Program-made: the position numbers and the translations under genes
The notes under the pieces: generated by a model
Told to the model about the DNA's origin: nothing
What the model saw: the letters and a program-made list of their open reading frames with translations, nothing else
Database searches by the model: none
Assembly (NCBI GenBank): GCA_038202885.1
Contig: JBBREP010000122.1
Location: 1-8,843, forward strand
From: JBBREP01 sp038202885
GTDB taxonomy: Bacteria > Actinomycetota > Acidimicrobiia > IMCC26256 > PALSA-610
Length of the DNA: 8,843 nucleotides
Direction: 5' to 3'
Part shown: positions 1-7,242 of the stretch, one piece after another
Position numbering within the stretch: the first letter of the stretch is position 1
Layout: every line of letters begins with the position of its first letter

Positions 1-65
1 GAGGGACGAGCGAGATGCGACGCAAGCCACTCGCCGCGCCGGGCGAAGCAGGCGCAAAAGAGAAG

Positions 66-138
66 TGGGCCCGGCAGGGATCGAACCTGCGACCAAAGGA
101 TTATGAGTCCCCCGCTCTGACCACTGAGCTACGGGCCC
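66..138 (-). tRNA. tRNA with CAT anticodon, probably tRNA-Ile2 (lysidine type); elongator tRNA-Met is the alternative
   Basis: On the minus strand the sequence folds into a complete 73-nt cloverleaf. The acceptor stem GGGCCCG (138-132) pairs with CGGGCCC (73-67), and A at 66 is the discriminator. The D stem is GCTC/GAGC. The anticodon stem GGGGA/TCCTT, with two G-T pairs, encloses the loop CTCATAA. The T arm is GCAGG-TTCGATC-CCTGC. The 3' CCA is not encoded. Anticodon CAT allows initiator Met, elongator Met or Ile2. The D-arm AGCTCAGTGGT and the stretch ACTCATAATC followed by TTGGTCGC closely match the remembered pattern of E. coli ileX-type tRNA-Ile2, whose C34 is modified to lysidine by TilS to read AUA. 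The initiator is unlikely because it normally has three G-C pairs at the base of the anticodon stem. The tRNA identity is sure; Ile2 over elongator Met is a moderate call. Confidence 0.93.
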
Positions 139-152
139 GGATGAGCGGTCGG

Positions 153-158
153 ACTCTA
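153..158 (-). promoter_or_regulatory. Possible -10 box of the tRNA promoter
   Basis: Read on the minus strand, TAGAGT fits the TANNNT -10 pattern of housekeeping sigma factors. It lies 14 bases upstream of the mature tRNA 5' end, which would leave a short leader for RNase P to remove. No convincing -35 hexamer is seen 16-18 bases further upstream, so this is a weak call resting on one hexamer and its position. Confidence 0.27.
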
Positions 159-199
159 CTTTCACCGTCTTGGGCATCGGAGCGGGGATGATTCGGTGC

Positions 200-227
200 A
201 AGGAGCCAGAAATGGCACACTGAACGC
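200..227 (+). promoter_or_regulatory. Strong Shine-Dalgarno and three-codon mini-ORF just upstream of otsA
   Basis: AAGGAG at 200-205 is a near-ideal ribosome binding site. The ATG at 212-214, six bases downstream, opens a reading frame of only ATG-GCA-CAC-TGA (212-223). The otsA GTG begins at 228, four bases after this stop. The same AAGGAG is 22 bases from the GTG, too far to serve it directly, and no other Shine-Dalgarno is visible for otsA. The arrangement suggests that ribosomes recruited here translate Met-Ala-His, stop, and re-initiate at GTG. The alternative is a one- or two-base indel that has put an original ATG start out of frame. What is seen is the motif and spacing; the re-initiation role is inferred. 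Confidence 0.4.
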
Positions 228-1691
228 GTGGTAGCAGCCAATCGCGGGCGACTCGCGAAGACAACTGACACCATCGAGACGGCAGAGCCACACGGCATCG
301 GCGCACCCATCGGCGCCGAGCCACCGATCGTGATCGTCGCGAACCGCCTCCCGATCGAGTCCTACCGCCACCGCGGGGCGATGACGTGGCGTTCGAGCCC
401 CGGCGGACTTGTCAGCGCGATCGCGCCCGTGCTTGCTCGCCGCAACGGCACCTGGGTCGGCTGGGCCGGCCGCAGCCGAACGACGCCTCCCGACGAAGTT
501 GACGGCGCCAAGATCGTGCCCGTGCGCATCCCGTACCACGAGTACGAGCGGTACTACGACGGCTGTTCCAACGGCATGCTCTGGCCGCTCTATCACGACG
601 CCATCGAGCCCGCGCAGTTCCATCGCGAGTGGTGGGCCTCGTACTCAGCCGTCAACAGTCGCTTCGCCAGCGCCGTCGCCACCGCCGCGCCAGCGAACTC
701 GACGGTGTGGGTGCACGATTACCAGCTCCAACTCGTACCGCAGATGTTGCGCGCCTTGCGCCCCGATGTCCGAATTGGGTTCTTCCTCCACATCCCATTC
801 CCGCCGATAGAACTGTTCATGCGGCTTCCCTGGCGACGCCAAGTGATCGAAGGGCTCCTCGGCGCCGACCTCGTGGGCTTCCAACTGCCTCAGGGCGCGG
901 AGAACTTCCTGCAGCTATGCCGCCGCCTCCTTGATGACCACGTATCGGCCGGGCGCGTCTTCCACGAGGATCGCGTCGTGCACGTCAAGGCCTTCCCGAT
1001 CTCGATCGACGCCAAGGCCATCGAGGAGAGCGCGGCGCGGCCGTCGACCGGGCGCGACGTTCGGTCGCTGCGCGTGAGTCTCGGCGAACCCGAGGTGTTG
1101 TTCCTTGGCGTCGACCGCCTCGACTACACCAAAGGCATCGACATTCGGCTCCGCGCGTTCAGCGAAGTCCTCGACGAAGGCCTGCTCGGCTCGCGGCGCG
1201 TCGCGCTCATCCAGGTCGCGAATCCGACTCGTGAACACGCCGCGCACTACGCGGAACTCCGCCAGCGCGTCGAGCAACTCGTCGGCTCGATCAACGGTGA
1301 GCACGGTCAGCTCGGGCGCGCGGTCGTCCAATACCTCCATCGCAATGTCACGCCCGACGAACTCGTCGCGCTCTATCGTGCTGCCGATGTCATGCTCGTC
1401 ACACCGCTGCGCGACGGCATGAACCTCGTTGCCAAGGAATATGTTGCGGCGCGCAGCGACCTGGGTGGCGTGCTCGTGCTCTCGGAGTTCGCGGGAGCCG
1501 CGGCCGAACTGCGCTACGCGCTCCGCGTCAACCCCTACGACATCGAGTCGGTGAAGGACGCGATCGTCAAGTCGGTCACGATGGATCGCAGTGACCGGCG
1601 CCAGCGCATGCGCCGCATGCGATCCGTCGTGTTCCGGCGCGACGTATACCGGTGGGCGAACGAGTTTCTCCACACACTTGAGGCCGCTTGA
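228..1691 (+). CDS. otsA: Alpha,alpha-trehalose-phosphate synthase (OtsA, GT20)
   Basis: This cytoplasmic retaining glycosyltransferase transfers glucose from UDP-glucose (or another NDP-glucose) to glucose-6-phosphate, giving trehalose-6-phosphate. The product is 487 residues, close to the family's usual length. Landmarks in order are VANRLP (37-42) and the glycine loop with GGL (59-61), which contact donor and acceptor; SNGMLWPLYH (114-123); VHDYQL with the acceptor-binding Asp164; HIPFPP (188-193) with the active-site His188; VDRLDYTKG (295-303) with Arg297 and Lys302 for the donor phosphates; PTR at 333-335; and DGMNLVAKEY (396-405) with Glu404. All the expected active-site residues appear present. 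GTG at 228 is the only possible start before an upstream in-frame TGA at 189. It gives an unconserved tail of about 32 residues before the first beta strand; a GTG at 330 would remove it but cuts into that strand. The TGA stop shares its A with the ATG of the next gene, so the two are probably coupled. Family assignment is very secure; the exact start is less so. Confidence 0.97.
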   Translation: MVAANRGRLAKTTDTIETAEPHGIGAPIGAEPPIVIVANRLPIESYRHRGAMTWRSSPGGLVSAIAPVLARRNGTWVGWAGRSRTTPPDEVDGAKIVPVRIPYHEYERYYDGCSNGMLWPLYHDAIEPAQFHREWWASYSAVNSRFASAVATAAPANSTVWVHDYQLQLVPQMLRALRPDVRIGFFLHIPFPPIELFMRLPWRRQVIEGLLGADLVGFQLPQGAENFLQLCRRLLDDHVSAGRVFHEDRVVHVKAFPISIDAKAIEESAARPSTGRDVRSLRVSLGEPEVLFLGVDRLDYTKGIDIRLRAFSEVLDEGLLGSRRVALIQVANPTREHAAHYAELRQRVEQLVGSINGEHGQLGRAVVQYLHRNVTPDELVALYRAADVMLVTPLRDGMNLVAKEYVAARSDLGGVLVLSEFAGAAAELRYALRVNPYDIESVKDAIVKSVTMDRSDRRQRMRRMRSVVFRRDVYRWANEFLHTLEAA

Positions 1692-4219
1692 TGCGACCCG
1701 ATATCGACATTGTCACTGCGATCAACGAGTTGGCCTGCGCGGCCACGCTGCTCGTGGCCACCGACTACGACGGCACGATCGCGCCGATCGTCGACGACCC
1801 GTCGGCCGCGGCCCCAAACCGCGAGGCTGTGGCCGCGCTCCGCACGCTCGCGGGTTTCCCTGAGACGTTCGTCGCGGTCATCTCGGGACGCGAACTGCGT
1901 GAATTGTCGCTGATGAGCCGCCTCCCGGCCGAGATCTACCTCGTCGGTAGCCATGGCTCGGAATTCGACGTCGACTTCGCCGACGAGTTGTCACCCGACC
2001 TGATCGCCCGACGCGACGAGATGACTGCGGCGCTCACCAACCTCGCAGCATTGCACCCGGGCGCGCACGTCGAGCCCAAGCCGTCGGGCTGCGCGTTCCA
2101 CTACCGGCACGTCGATCCCGATCATCAGCCCACAGCGGTGGCCGAAGCACGCAGGCTCCTCGCCGGGTTCGACGTGTTGGTGCGAGACGGCAAGATGGTC
2201 CTCGACGCAACCTTCGTCGACGCCAATAAGGGCGATGCGCTGCGACGATTGCGCCACGAGCTCGGGGCCAGCACCGTGCTGTTCATTGGTGACGACACCA
2301 CCGACGAAGACGCGTTCGTGCAACTCAGCGACGGCGACCTCGGCATCAAGGTGGGCGACGGCGTGACGCACGCGCAGACGCGCGTCGCCAATACCGATGA
2401 TGTCGCGCAGCTGCTCGCCCGGCTCGTCGTGCAACGACGCCACTGGCTGCGCGGCGACGCCGCGACACCGATCCAGTTCCACTCGTTGTTGTCGGACCGC
2501 ACCAACGTCGCGCTCGTCAGCCCCGACGCTCGCGTCACGTGGCTGTGCCAGCCGCGGCCGGATGGGCCGGCGCTGTTCGCGGAACTCCTCGGTGGACCTC
2601 CGGGCGGTTATTTCTCGGTGCGTCCGGCGAGCGGAAGCAACGCACTGCGACAGCGTTACGTCGGCAACTCGATGGCGGTCGAGACGACGTTCCCGAATCT
2701 TCGTATCGTCGACCTGCTCGAACGCATCGGCGACGCAAGCGAACTCGTCCGTATGATCGACGGCTCGACACCGGCCATCGTCGAGTTCGCGCCACGACCC
2801 GACTTCGGTCGAATGCCCTTCGACCTGCGTCTGCACGACCACGGCGTCGAGCTGATCGCTGGCTCTGACACGCTGTTACTCGTCGGACCGGAGTGCGGCT
2901 GGGAGATCGACCGCGGCCACCGCCCGATCGCGCGAGCCACCGTCGACCCGAGCAACGGACCGTTGACATTCCGCTTGCGGTTGAACGCCTCGGCCGAGAT
3001 CGGTCCGCCGATCGACCACGACGAACGATTCCGCAATCATCTTGCCGAGTGGGATGAGTGGGTGACCGCGCTCCACCTTCCCGCGCGGCGCCAAGCGTTG
3101 CTCGCGCGCAGCGCACTCACGCTGCGCGCCCTCTGCCACGAACCGACTGGGGCGATTCTCGCAGCGGCAACCACGAGCCTGCCCGAGAGCATCGGCGGCC
3201 CGCGCAACTGGGACTACCGTTATTGCTGGCTACGCGACGCGGCGATGACAGCGAGCACCCTCATAGCGGTCGGTAGCAACGACGAGACGGTCGCGCTCCT
3301 CGACTGGATCGCCACGATCATCGAACGCGTCGGTATCGAGCGTTTGCGGCCGCTCTACGCCGTCGACGGCAGCGAGATCCCGCCCGAAGGCATCATCGAA
3401 TCGGTGAGCGGCTACGCCGACAGCCGTCCGGTGCGCATCGGCAACGCGGCCGAGTTCCAGACCCAACTCGACGTGTTGGGGCACGTCGTGGAGCTCGTCG
3501 CACTCGCGGCCCGCCACGGCCTCACGCACGAGCGCTGGACCCACATCGTCGACGAGTGCATGGGCCAAATCGAACGCCGCTGGCACGAACCCGACCACGG
3601 AATCTGGGAGATCCGTGACTTGCCGCGACACCACGTGTATTCCAAGGTCCGGTGTTGGGCCGCCGTCGTGGCCGCGCTCGAGCTCAACGCCCACGGAGAT
3701 GATCGGGCCGACCAGTGGCGCATGCTGCGCGATGAGATCGCCACCGATGTCGAGCTCGGGGCGTGGAAGCCGACCCGCAATGCGTTCGGCGCCGCGTACG
3801 ACGGCAGCGACCTCGACGCGGCGTCGCTGCACGTCGGCTTGAGCGGCATGATTCCAGCCGACGACCCGCGCTTCATGTCGACGATCGACGCAGTGGAACA
3901 CGACCTTCGACACCGAGCCACCGTGCTGCGCTACGACCGCGACGATGGTCTGCCTGGTTTCGAGGGCGGCTTCCACCTGTGCGCGCTGTGGCTCGTGCAG
4001 GCGTTCGCGATCACCGGTCGGATCGACGAAGCGATCGAGCTCTGGGAAGGCATTGCCGATCTCGCCGGGCCCACCGGACTGCTCAGCGAGCAGTACGACC
4101 CCGACGGGCACCGGGCGCTCGGCAACTTTCCGCAGGCATACAGCCACCTCGGACTCATCGACGCGGCGTTCGTCATCGAGGCGCACCTCGACGCGGTCGT
4201 GGCCGGTACGAAGGTGTGA
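1691..4219 (+). CDS. otsB: Trehalose-6-phosphate phosphatase (OtsB) fused to a GH15 trehalase/glucoamylase-like domain
   Basis: This is a two-enzyme polypeptide of 842 residues. Residues 15-250 form a HAD-type trehalose-6-phosphate phosphatase: motif I DYDGT with nucleophile Asp25 and acid/base Asp27, SGR with Ser65, GSHG (86-89), Lys130 in EPKPSG, NKG with Lys180, and the metal-binding GDDTTDED (200-207). From about 260 to the end it is GH15: a beta-sandwich region opening with a TNVALVSPDARVTWLC stretch (271-286), then an (alpha/alpha)6 barrel from about 460. Barrel motifs include NWDYRYCWLRDA (506-517), SRPVRIGNAAE (578-588), GIWEIR with probable general acid Glu640, and LLSEQYDPDG with probable general base Glu800, followed by LGNFPQAYSH. 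GH15 members include trehalases of mycobacteria and Thermoplasma as well as glucoamylases, so alpha-glucoside hydrolysis is expected, with trehalose the favoured substrate from context. ATG at 1691 is chosen over TTG at 1688 because GAGG (1680-1683) lies seven bases upstream. No linker frameshift is visible and no signal peptide is seen, so it should be cytoplasmic. Confidence 0.95.
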   Translation: MRPDIDIVTAINELACAATLLVATDYDGTIAPIVDDPSAAAPNREAVAALRTLAGFPETFVAVISGRELRELSLMSRLPAEIYLVGSHGSEFDVDFADELSPDLIARRDEMTAALTNLAALHPGAHVEPKPSGCAFHYRHVDPDHQPTAVAEARRLLAGFDVLVRDGKMVLDATFVDANKGDALRRLRHELGASTVLFIGDDTTDEDAFVQLSDGDLGIKVGDGVTHAQTRVANTDDVAQLLARLVVQRRHWLRGDAATPIQFHSLLSDRTNVALVSPDARVTWLCQPRPDGPALFAELLGGPPGGYFSVRPASGSNALRQRYVGNSMAVETTFPNLRIVDLLERIGDASELVRMIDGSTPAIVEFAPRPDFGRMPFDLRLHDHGVELIAGSDTLLLVGPECGWEIDRGHRPIARATVDPSNGPLTFRLRLNASAEIGPPIDHDERFRNHLAEWDEWVTALHLPARRQALLARSALTLRALCHEPTGAILAAATTSLPESIGGPRNWDYRYCWLRDAAMTASTLIAVGSNDETVALLDWIATIIERVGIERLRPLYAVDGSEIPPEGIIESVSGYADSRPVRIGNAAEFQTQLDVLGHVVELVALAARHGLTHERWTHIVDECMGQIERRWHEPDHGIWEIRDLPRHHVYSKVRCWAAVVAALELNAHGDDRADQWRMLRDEIATDVELGAWKPTRNAFGAAYDGSDLDAASLHVGLSGMIPADDPRFMSTIDAVEHDLRHRATVLRYDRDDGLPGFEGGFHLCALWLVQAFAITGRIDEAIELWEGIADLAGPTGLLSEQYDPDGHRALGNFPQAYSHLGLIDAAFVIEAHLDAVVAGTKV

Positions 4220-5733
4220 CGGTCGATCACCCGCCGGCATGGGCGCGACGGGTGCTGTTCGACCCTGTCGTGTGTTATGTCGCCATCGCTGCCATCGTCG
4301 GCGGCATCCTCTGCTTTGTGATCCCGCTCTGGGACGGCAACGACGAAGGTGCACATTTCATTCGCGCCTTTCAGATTTCCCAAGGCACGTTCGTACCGCA
4401 GAACGCGCCGACGCACACGCGTGCGGGCACCGGCGCGTGCGTGCCGCATTGGCTGGCGTACGACTACATGGCGCACCAGTTCGGTTTCTACATGCGCGGC
4501 CAAGGGCCTGCGCCGAATTCGACCGAGCCCACGACACCGACACCGACACCGACACTCGCCACCTTCGCCGCCGATTTCACCGCCGGACTCCGCCCGTGCG
4601 GCGCTGCCGGATCGGGTCATTTCTTCATCGACATATCGACGTTCTCCTGGTACTCCCCCCTCACCTACTTGCCGGCGGCGGGCGCCATCCTGGCCGGTAG
4701 GGCCGCCGGACTTGGCAGCGAGGGCCTCGATCGCGCGGCCCGGCTGGCCCAGTTGCTCGCGGTGCTCGTGCTCATGACGATCGCGATCCGGCGCGCGCCG
4801 TGGGCGCGGTGGATCTTCACGATCGTCGCGACGTTGCCGCTCGCGCTCGTGGTGTCGAGCACCGTCCGTCCCGACGCGATTACGACCGCACTGTCGCTGG
4901 TTGTCGTCGCGACGGCGTTGCGCGTCGCCAGCCAGGGTGGTTTCACGCGCCGGAGCTTTGTCGACGCGATCGCATGGAGCGTGGTGCTCGGACTCAGCAA
5001 ACCGACGTATTGGATCGTCGCGGCGGCCTTCCTGACCGTGTTGATCGGCGCGCGGCGACCTGTCGGATCGGCCGAGGGCCGATTGTCGGCGCTTCGCAAC
5101 CGAGGTTGGCGCGCGTTCGTGCCGGTGATCGTCGCGGGTGCTACGTCGACGCTGTGGCAATCGGCGCAACGCAACCGTTTCATCTGCGATGTTCGTTTCT
5201 TCGGCGTCGAGGTCGACGCGCGCGAATCGGCACGCCGCATGCTGGTCCGCCCCGACACGTTCCTATGGAACACGGTGCTCGCGGTGCGTGATCACTTCGC
5301 CGCGTGGCTTCGCGAGCTCGTACAGGTGGACCGTTACCTCACTGGCGGCAACTGGCCGTTCGCGGTCGTGGTGGTGTTGCTCATCACCTACCTCGCACTC
5401 GCGCTACGGCCGACCCCGGTCGCGGGTGATGCTGGCGACACCGAAATACCGCTCCCGCGGCGCGGCGAACGGGCCCTGTTCGCAGTGCTTGCCGTGGTGA
5501 TCATTGGTTTGCTCGCCGCGGGCTTTGCCATCTATTGCAGCAATCCGGGCTCGCTGATGTCGGCGTTCTTCACCGCGCGTTTCCTGCTCCCTATGCTCGT
5601 CGCCGCCTTGCTCGCCGCGGCCCCCGGGCGCCGGCTCGGTGCCGTGTTGCTCAAGCAACCAATTCCACCGGTCCTGGCGTTGGGCGCGTTCTACGCGTGT
5701 TTCCTCACAGTGGTCATGCACACCGTGCAGTGA
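4216..5733 (+). CDS. DUF2142-family multi-pass membrane protein
   Basis: The product is 505 residues with about ten hydrophobic segments (near 18-38, 150-163, 177-191, 199-214, 222-237, 252-278, 299-312, 379-398, 420-438, 452-469 and 483-500). After the first segment comes DGNDEGAHFIRAFQISQG (40-57), the characteristic DUF2142 signature usually written as a D-E-x-x-H core followed by an arginine-rich helix. SWYSPLTYLP (144-153) and ARFLLPML (454-461) match its later conserved parts. An acidic pair after the first membrane helix is also typical of GT-C glycosyltransferases, so a role in using lipid-linked sugars for envelope polysaccharide is possible, but the family's reaction is not established to my knowledge. 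The outer loop (about 58-145) has Cys75 and Cys128 and a Thr-Pro repeat. GTG at 4216 overlaps the preceding stop as GTGTGA, implying translational coupling to the trehalose genes. The Shine-Dalgarno is weak, and a GTG at 4252 is a less likely start. The stop lies 8 bases from a convergent gene. Confidence 0.85.
   Translation: MTVDHPPAWARRVLFDPVVCYVAIAAIVGGILCFVIPLWDGNDEGAHFIRAFQISQGTFVPQNAPTHTRAGTGACVPHWLAYDYMAHQFGFYMRGQGPAPNSTEPTTPTPTPTLATFAADFTAGLRPCGAAGSGHFFIDISTFSWYSPLTYLPAAGAILAGRAAGLGSEGLDRAARLAQLLAVLVLMTIAIRRAPWARWIFTIVATLPLALVVSSTVRPDAITTALSLVVVATALRVASQGGFTRRSFVDAIAWSVVLGLSKPTYWIVAAAFLTVLIGARRPVGSAEGRLSALRNRGWRAFVPVIVAGATSTLWQSAQRNRFICDVRFFGVEVDARESARRMLVRPDTFLWNTVLAVRDHFAAWLRELVQVDRYLTGGNWPFAVVVVLLITYLALALRPTPVAGDAGDTEIPLPRRGERALFAVLAVVIIGLLAAGFAIYCSNPGSLMSAFFTARFLLPMLVAALLAAAPGRRLGAVLLKQPIPPVLALGAFYACFLTVVMHTVQ
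4533..4555 (+). repeat. Short tandem repeat, unit GACACC, nearly four copies
   Basis: Three perfect copies of GACACC and a fourth lacking its last base run head to tail inside the DUF2142 gene, encoding alternating Thr-Pro (residues about 107-113). They fall in the large loop predicted outside the membrane. The six-base unit keeps the frame, so copy-number change would lengthen or shorten the loop without breaking the protein. Confidence 0.85.
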
Positions 5734-5741
5734 AGACCTCA

Positions 5742-7235
5742 CTATGCAGGCGTCACGGTAATGACCACCGTCGTCGCACCAGTATCGTTGCGCACGGCCA
5801 CACGATCGGGTCCGACGCCAGCCGCGATGACACGCCCGCCGTCGACACGCACGGCGTACCCGCGTGGGTACGCGTTTGGCGGTAGTACGACGACGGTCGG
5901 CGGCAACGGATCGGTGATGCCATTGGGACGTTTGGTCGTGTACTCGTACACGAGTCGCGCCGTCGACGGGTTGTAGCGCAGGCGACGGGGTACACCGTTG
6001 GTGAGTAAGGGGTATGGACGCGCCAGCGCGTGTACGACAGCAGCGTGGACGTTGGCGCCCGTCGGCGGTTGCGACGCATCGGGGACCAGTTCGGCATACG
6101 ACCAGAAGATCCACGGCAACAGCGTGGCATCGAGTTGGCCCGCCGTGTCGTTGATCGCGACCGGATCCGTCACCGCGCCCCACTCGGTGGCGAGCAACGC
6201 GTCGCCGCGCCGGCCTGAGTCGATCGCACGGCGCATGACGGCCAAGTTGTCGGACGACGACGCCGCGTACACGTGGAACGACAAGCCGTTACGGGGCGCG
6301 TCGATGTTCGGCAGCGATGTACCGCCTTGCCCGAAATTGAACAGCACGAACGGTTCCGGCATCACGAGATGGTGCCGATCGACCGACTCGATCGCGCGAG
6401 CGAAGCGTGTGTAAAACGGTACGAGTTTGGCGTGTTCAATCACTGGGCAGCCCGTCGCGCACGGTTGCCAGACCGCTCCCGGCCACGGCTCGTTCATTGG
6501 GTCGTACCCGAGCACATACCGTTCGCTCGCGAAGCGCGCCGCCACCGCACGCGCGGCGCGTACGTAGTGATCTTGCAGACCGACCCCATCGGACGCCGGC
6601 CGGTTCGCCCAGAAGTTGTCGAACGCTCGCTGCAACGCCGGGTTCGTCACGTAATAAATCGGGAAGGGTTCGTTGGGATTGTCGAGCCCGTCGGTGATCG
6701 TCGCCCAGGCGGGCGCGCCGTTGCCGTGCGTGAATGGCCCCCAACCGTCTTGATGGAAATCAAGCAACACGAAAATATGGCGCGCTGCGAGCAGATGGGC
6801 GTCGTCGACGAGGTGCTGAATGTAGGCGGTGTCGATCACGCCCGGTTTGGGTTCGAGCGCCTCCCACACGATGCCAAGGCGCACGACCGTAAACCCGTTG
6901 GCAACGAGGAAGTCGGCGTCGTCGGCGCCAAAGCCCTGCGCGCCGGGATAGAACGGCGCGGTTTTGGCGACTTGGTTGATGCCATGCACGTCGACGACGC
7001 GACCGGTGCGGTCGACGAGCCAGCGCCCCACGTGGCCGAGCGGCACAACCGGGGCGACGGGACCAGTCGCGGTCGCACCGGCGCGCGCCTGGGGCGCGGG
7101 CCGGCTGGCATCGACGGCGCTGCCCCACATGACTGCGACGCCGATCACGCAGATCAGCACCAGCCTGACCAGGGTGTTGTGTCGTGGTTGGTGGGGTCTC
7201 GAGGCGCGTGTCACGACATCATTGTGACTATGCAC
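5742..7235 (-). CDS. Secreted GH5 glycoside hydrolase, endoglycoceramidase-like
   Basis: The 497-residue product has a basic start, a hydrophobic stretch (about 22-37) and small residues around 38-44 fitting signal peptidase cleavage, so it is probably exported. An anchored form cannot be excluded. The mature part is a GH5 TIM barrel: HGINQVAKTAPFYP (84-97), VVRLGIVWEALEP (117-129), LLDFHQD (157-163), DPMNEPWPG with acid/base Glu249, SFHVY with His321, and ATEWG with nucleophile Glu351, then IFWSYAE (376-382). The HGIN-KxxPF pattern and LLDFHQD are more like endoglycoceramidases and related GH5 enzymes than classical cellulases. A beta-sandwich tail (about 425-497) is also usual there. The substrate could be a glycolipid, steryl glucoside or other beta-glucoside; it cannot be fixed from sequence alone. 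The start is GTG at 7235, with GTG at 7214 an alternative; neither has a clear Shine-Dalgarno. It lies 37 bases after a secreted sugar-dehydrogenase gene, probably in the same transcript. Confidence 0.88.
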   Translation of the reverse strand: MHSHNDVVTRASRPHQPRHNTLVRLVLICVIGVAVMWGSAVDASRPAPQARAGATATGPVAPVVPLGHVGRWLVDRTGRVVDVHGINQVAKTAPFYPGAQGFGADDADFLVANGFTVVRLGIVWEALEPKPGVIDTAYIQHLVDDAHLLAARHIFVLLDFHQDGWGPFTHGNGAPAWATITDGLDNPNEPFPIYYVTNPALQRAFDNFWANRPASDGVGLQDHYVRAARAVAARFASERYVLGYDPMNEPWPGAVWQPCATGCPVIEHAKLVPFYTRFARAIESVDRHHLVMPEPFVLFNFGQGGTSLPNIDAPRNGLSFHVYAASSSDNLAVMRRAIDSGRRGDALLATEWGAVTDPVAINDTAGQLDATLLPWIFWSYAELVPDASQPPTGANVHAAVVHALARPYPLLTNGVPRRLRYNPSTARLVYEYTTKRPNGITDPLPPTVVVLPPNAYPRGYAVRVDGGRVIAAGVGPDRVAVRNDTGATTVVITVTPA

Positions 7236-7242
7236 GCCAGGC

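Noticed and set aside
36..55. GCGCC/GGCGC hairpin near the left edge as a terminator for the tRNA
   Set aside because: The T-rich stretch lies before the stem in the direction of tRNA transcription, not after it, so it does not form an intrinsic terminator.
157..162. TACTTT as an otsA -10 box
   Set aside because: It fits TANNNT, but no -35 is seen and the expected -35 position falls inside the tRNA gene; it also overlaps the candidate tRNA -10 on the other strand.
3763..4215. Extending the DUF2142 gene upstream to an ATG at 3763
   Set aside because: The extra 151 residues are Arg-rich and overlap the GH15 domain carrying the general base. The membrane protein begins sensibly at GTG 4216 with an overlap of the previous stop.
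3230..4354. Long open frame on the minus strand (374 codons) opposite the GH15 domain
   Set aside because: It is antisense to clearly conserved GH15 coding sequence, its product is rich in Arg/Val/Asp without recognisable motifs, and long antisense frames are common in high-GC DNA.
3931..5169. Minus-strand open frame of 412 codons opposite otsB-GH15 and DUF2142
   Set aside because: It spans the junction of two well-supported plus-strand genes and its product is an Arg-rich, low-complexity sequence typical of a shadow frame.
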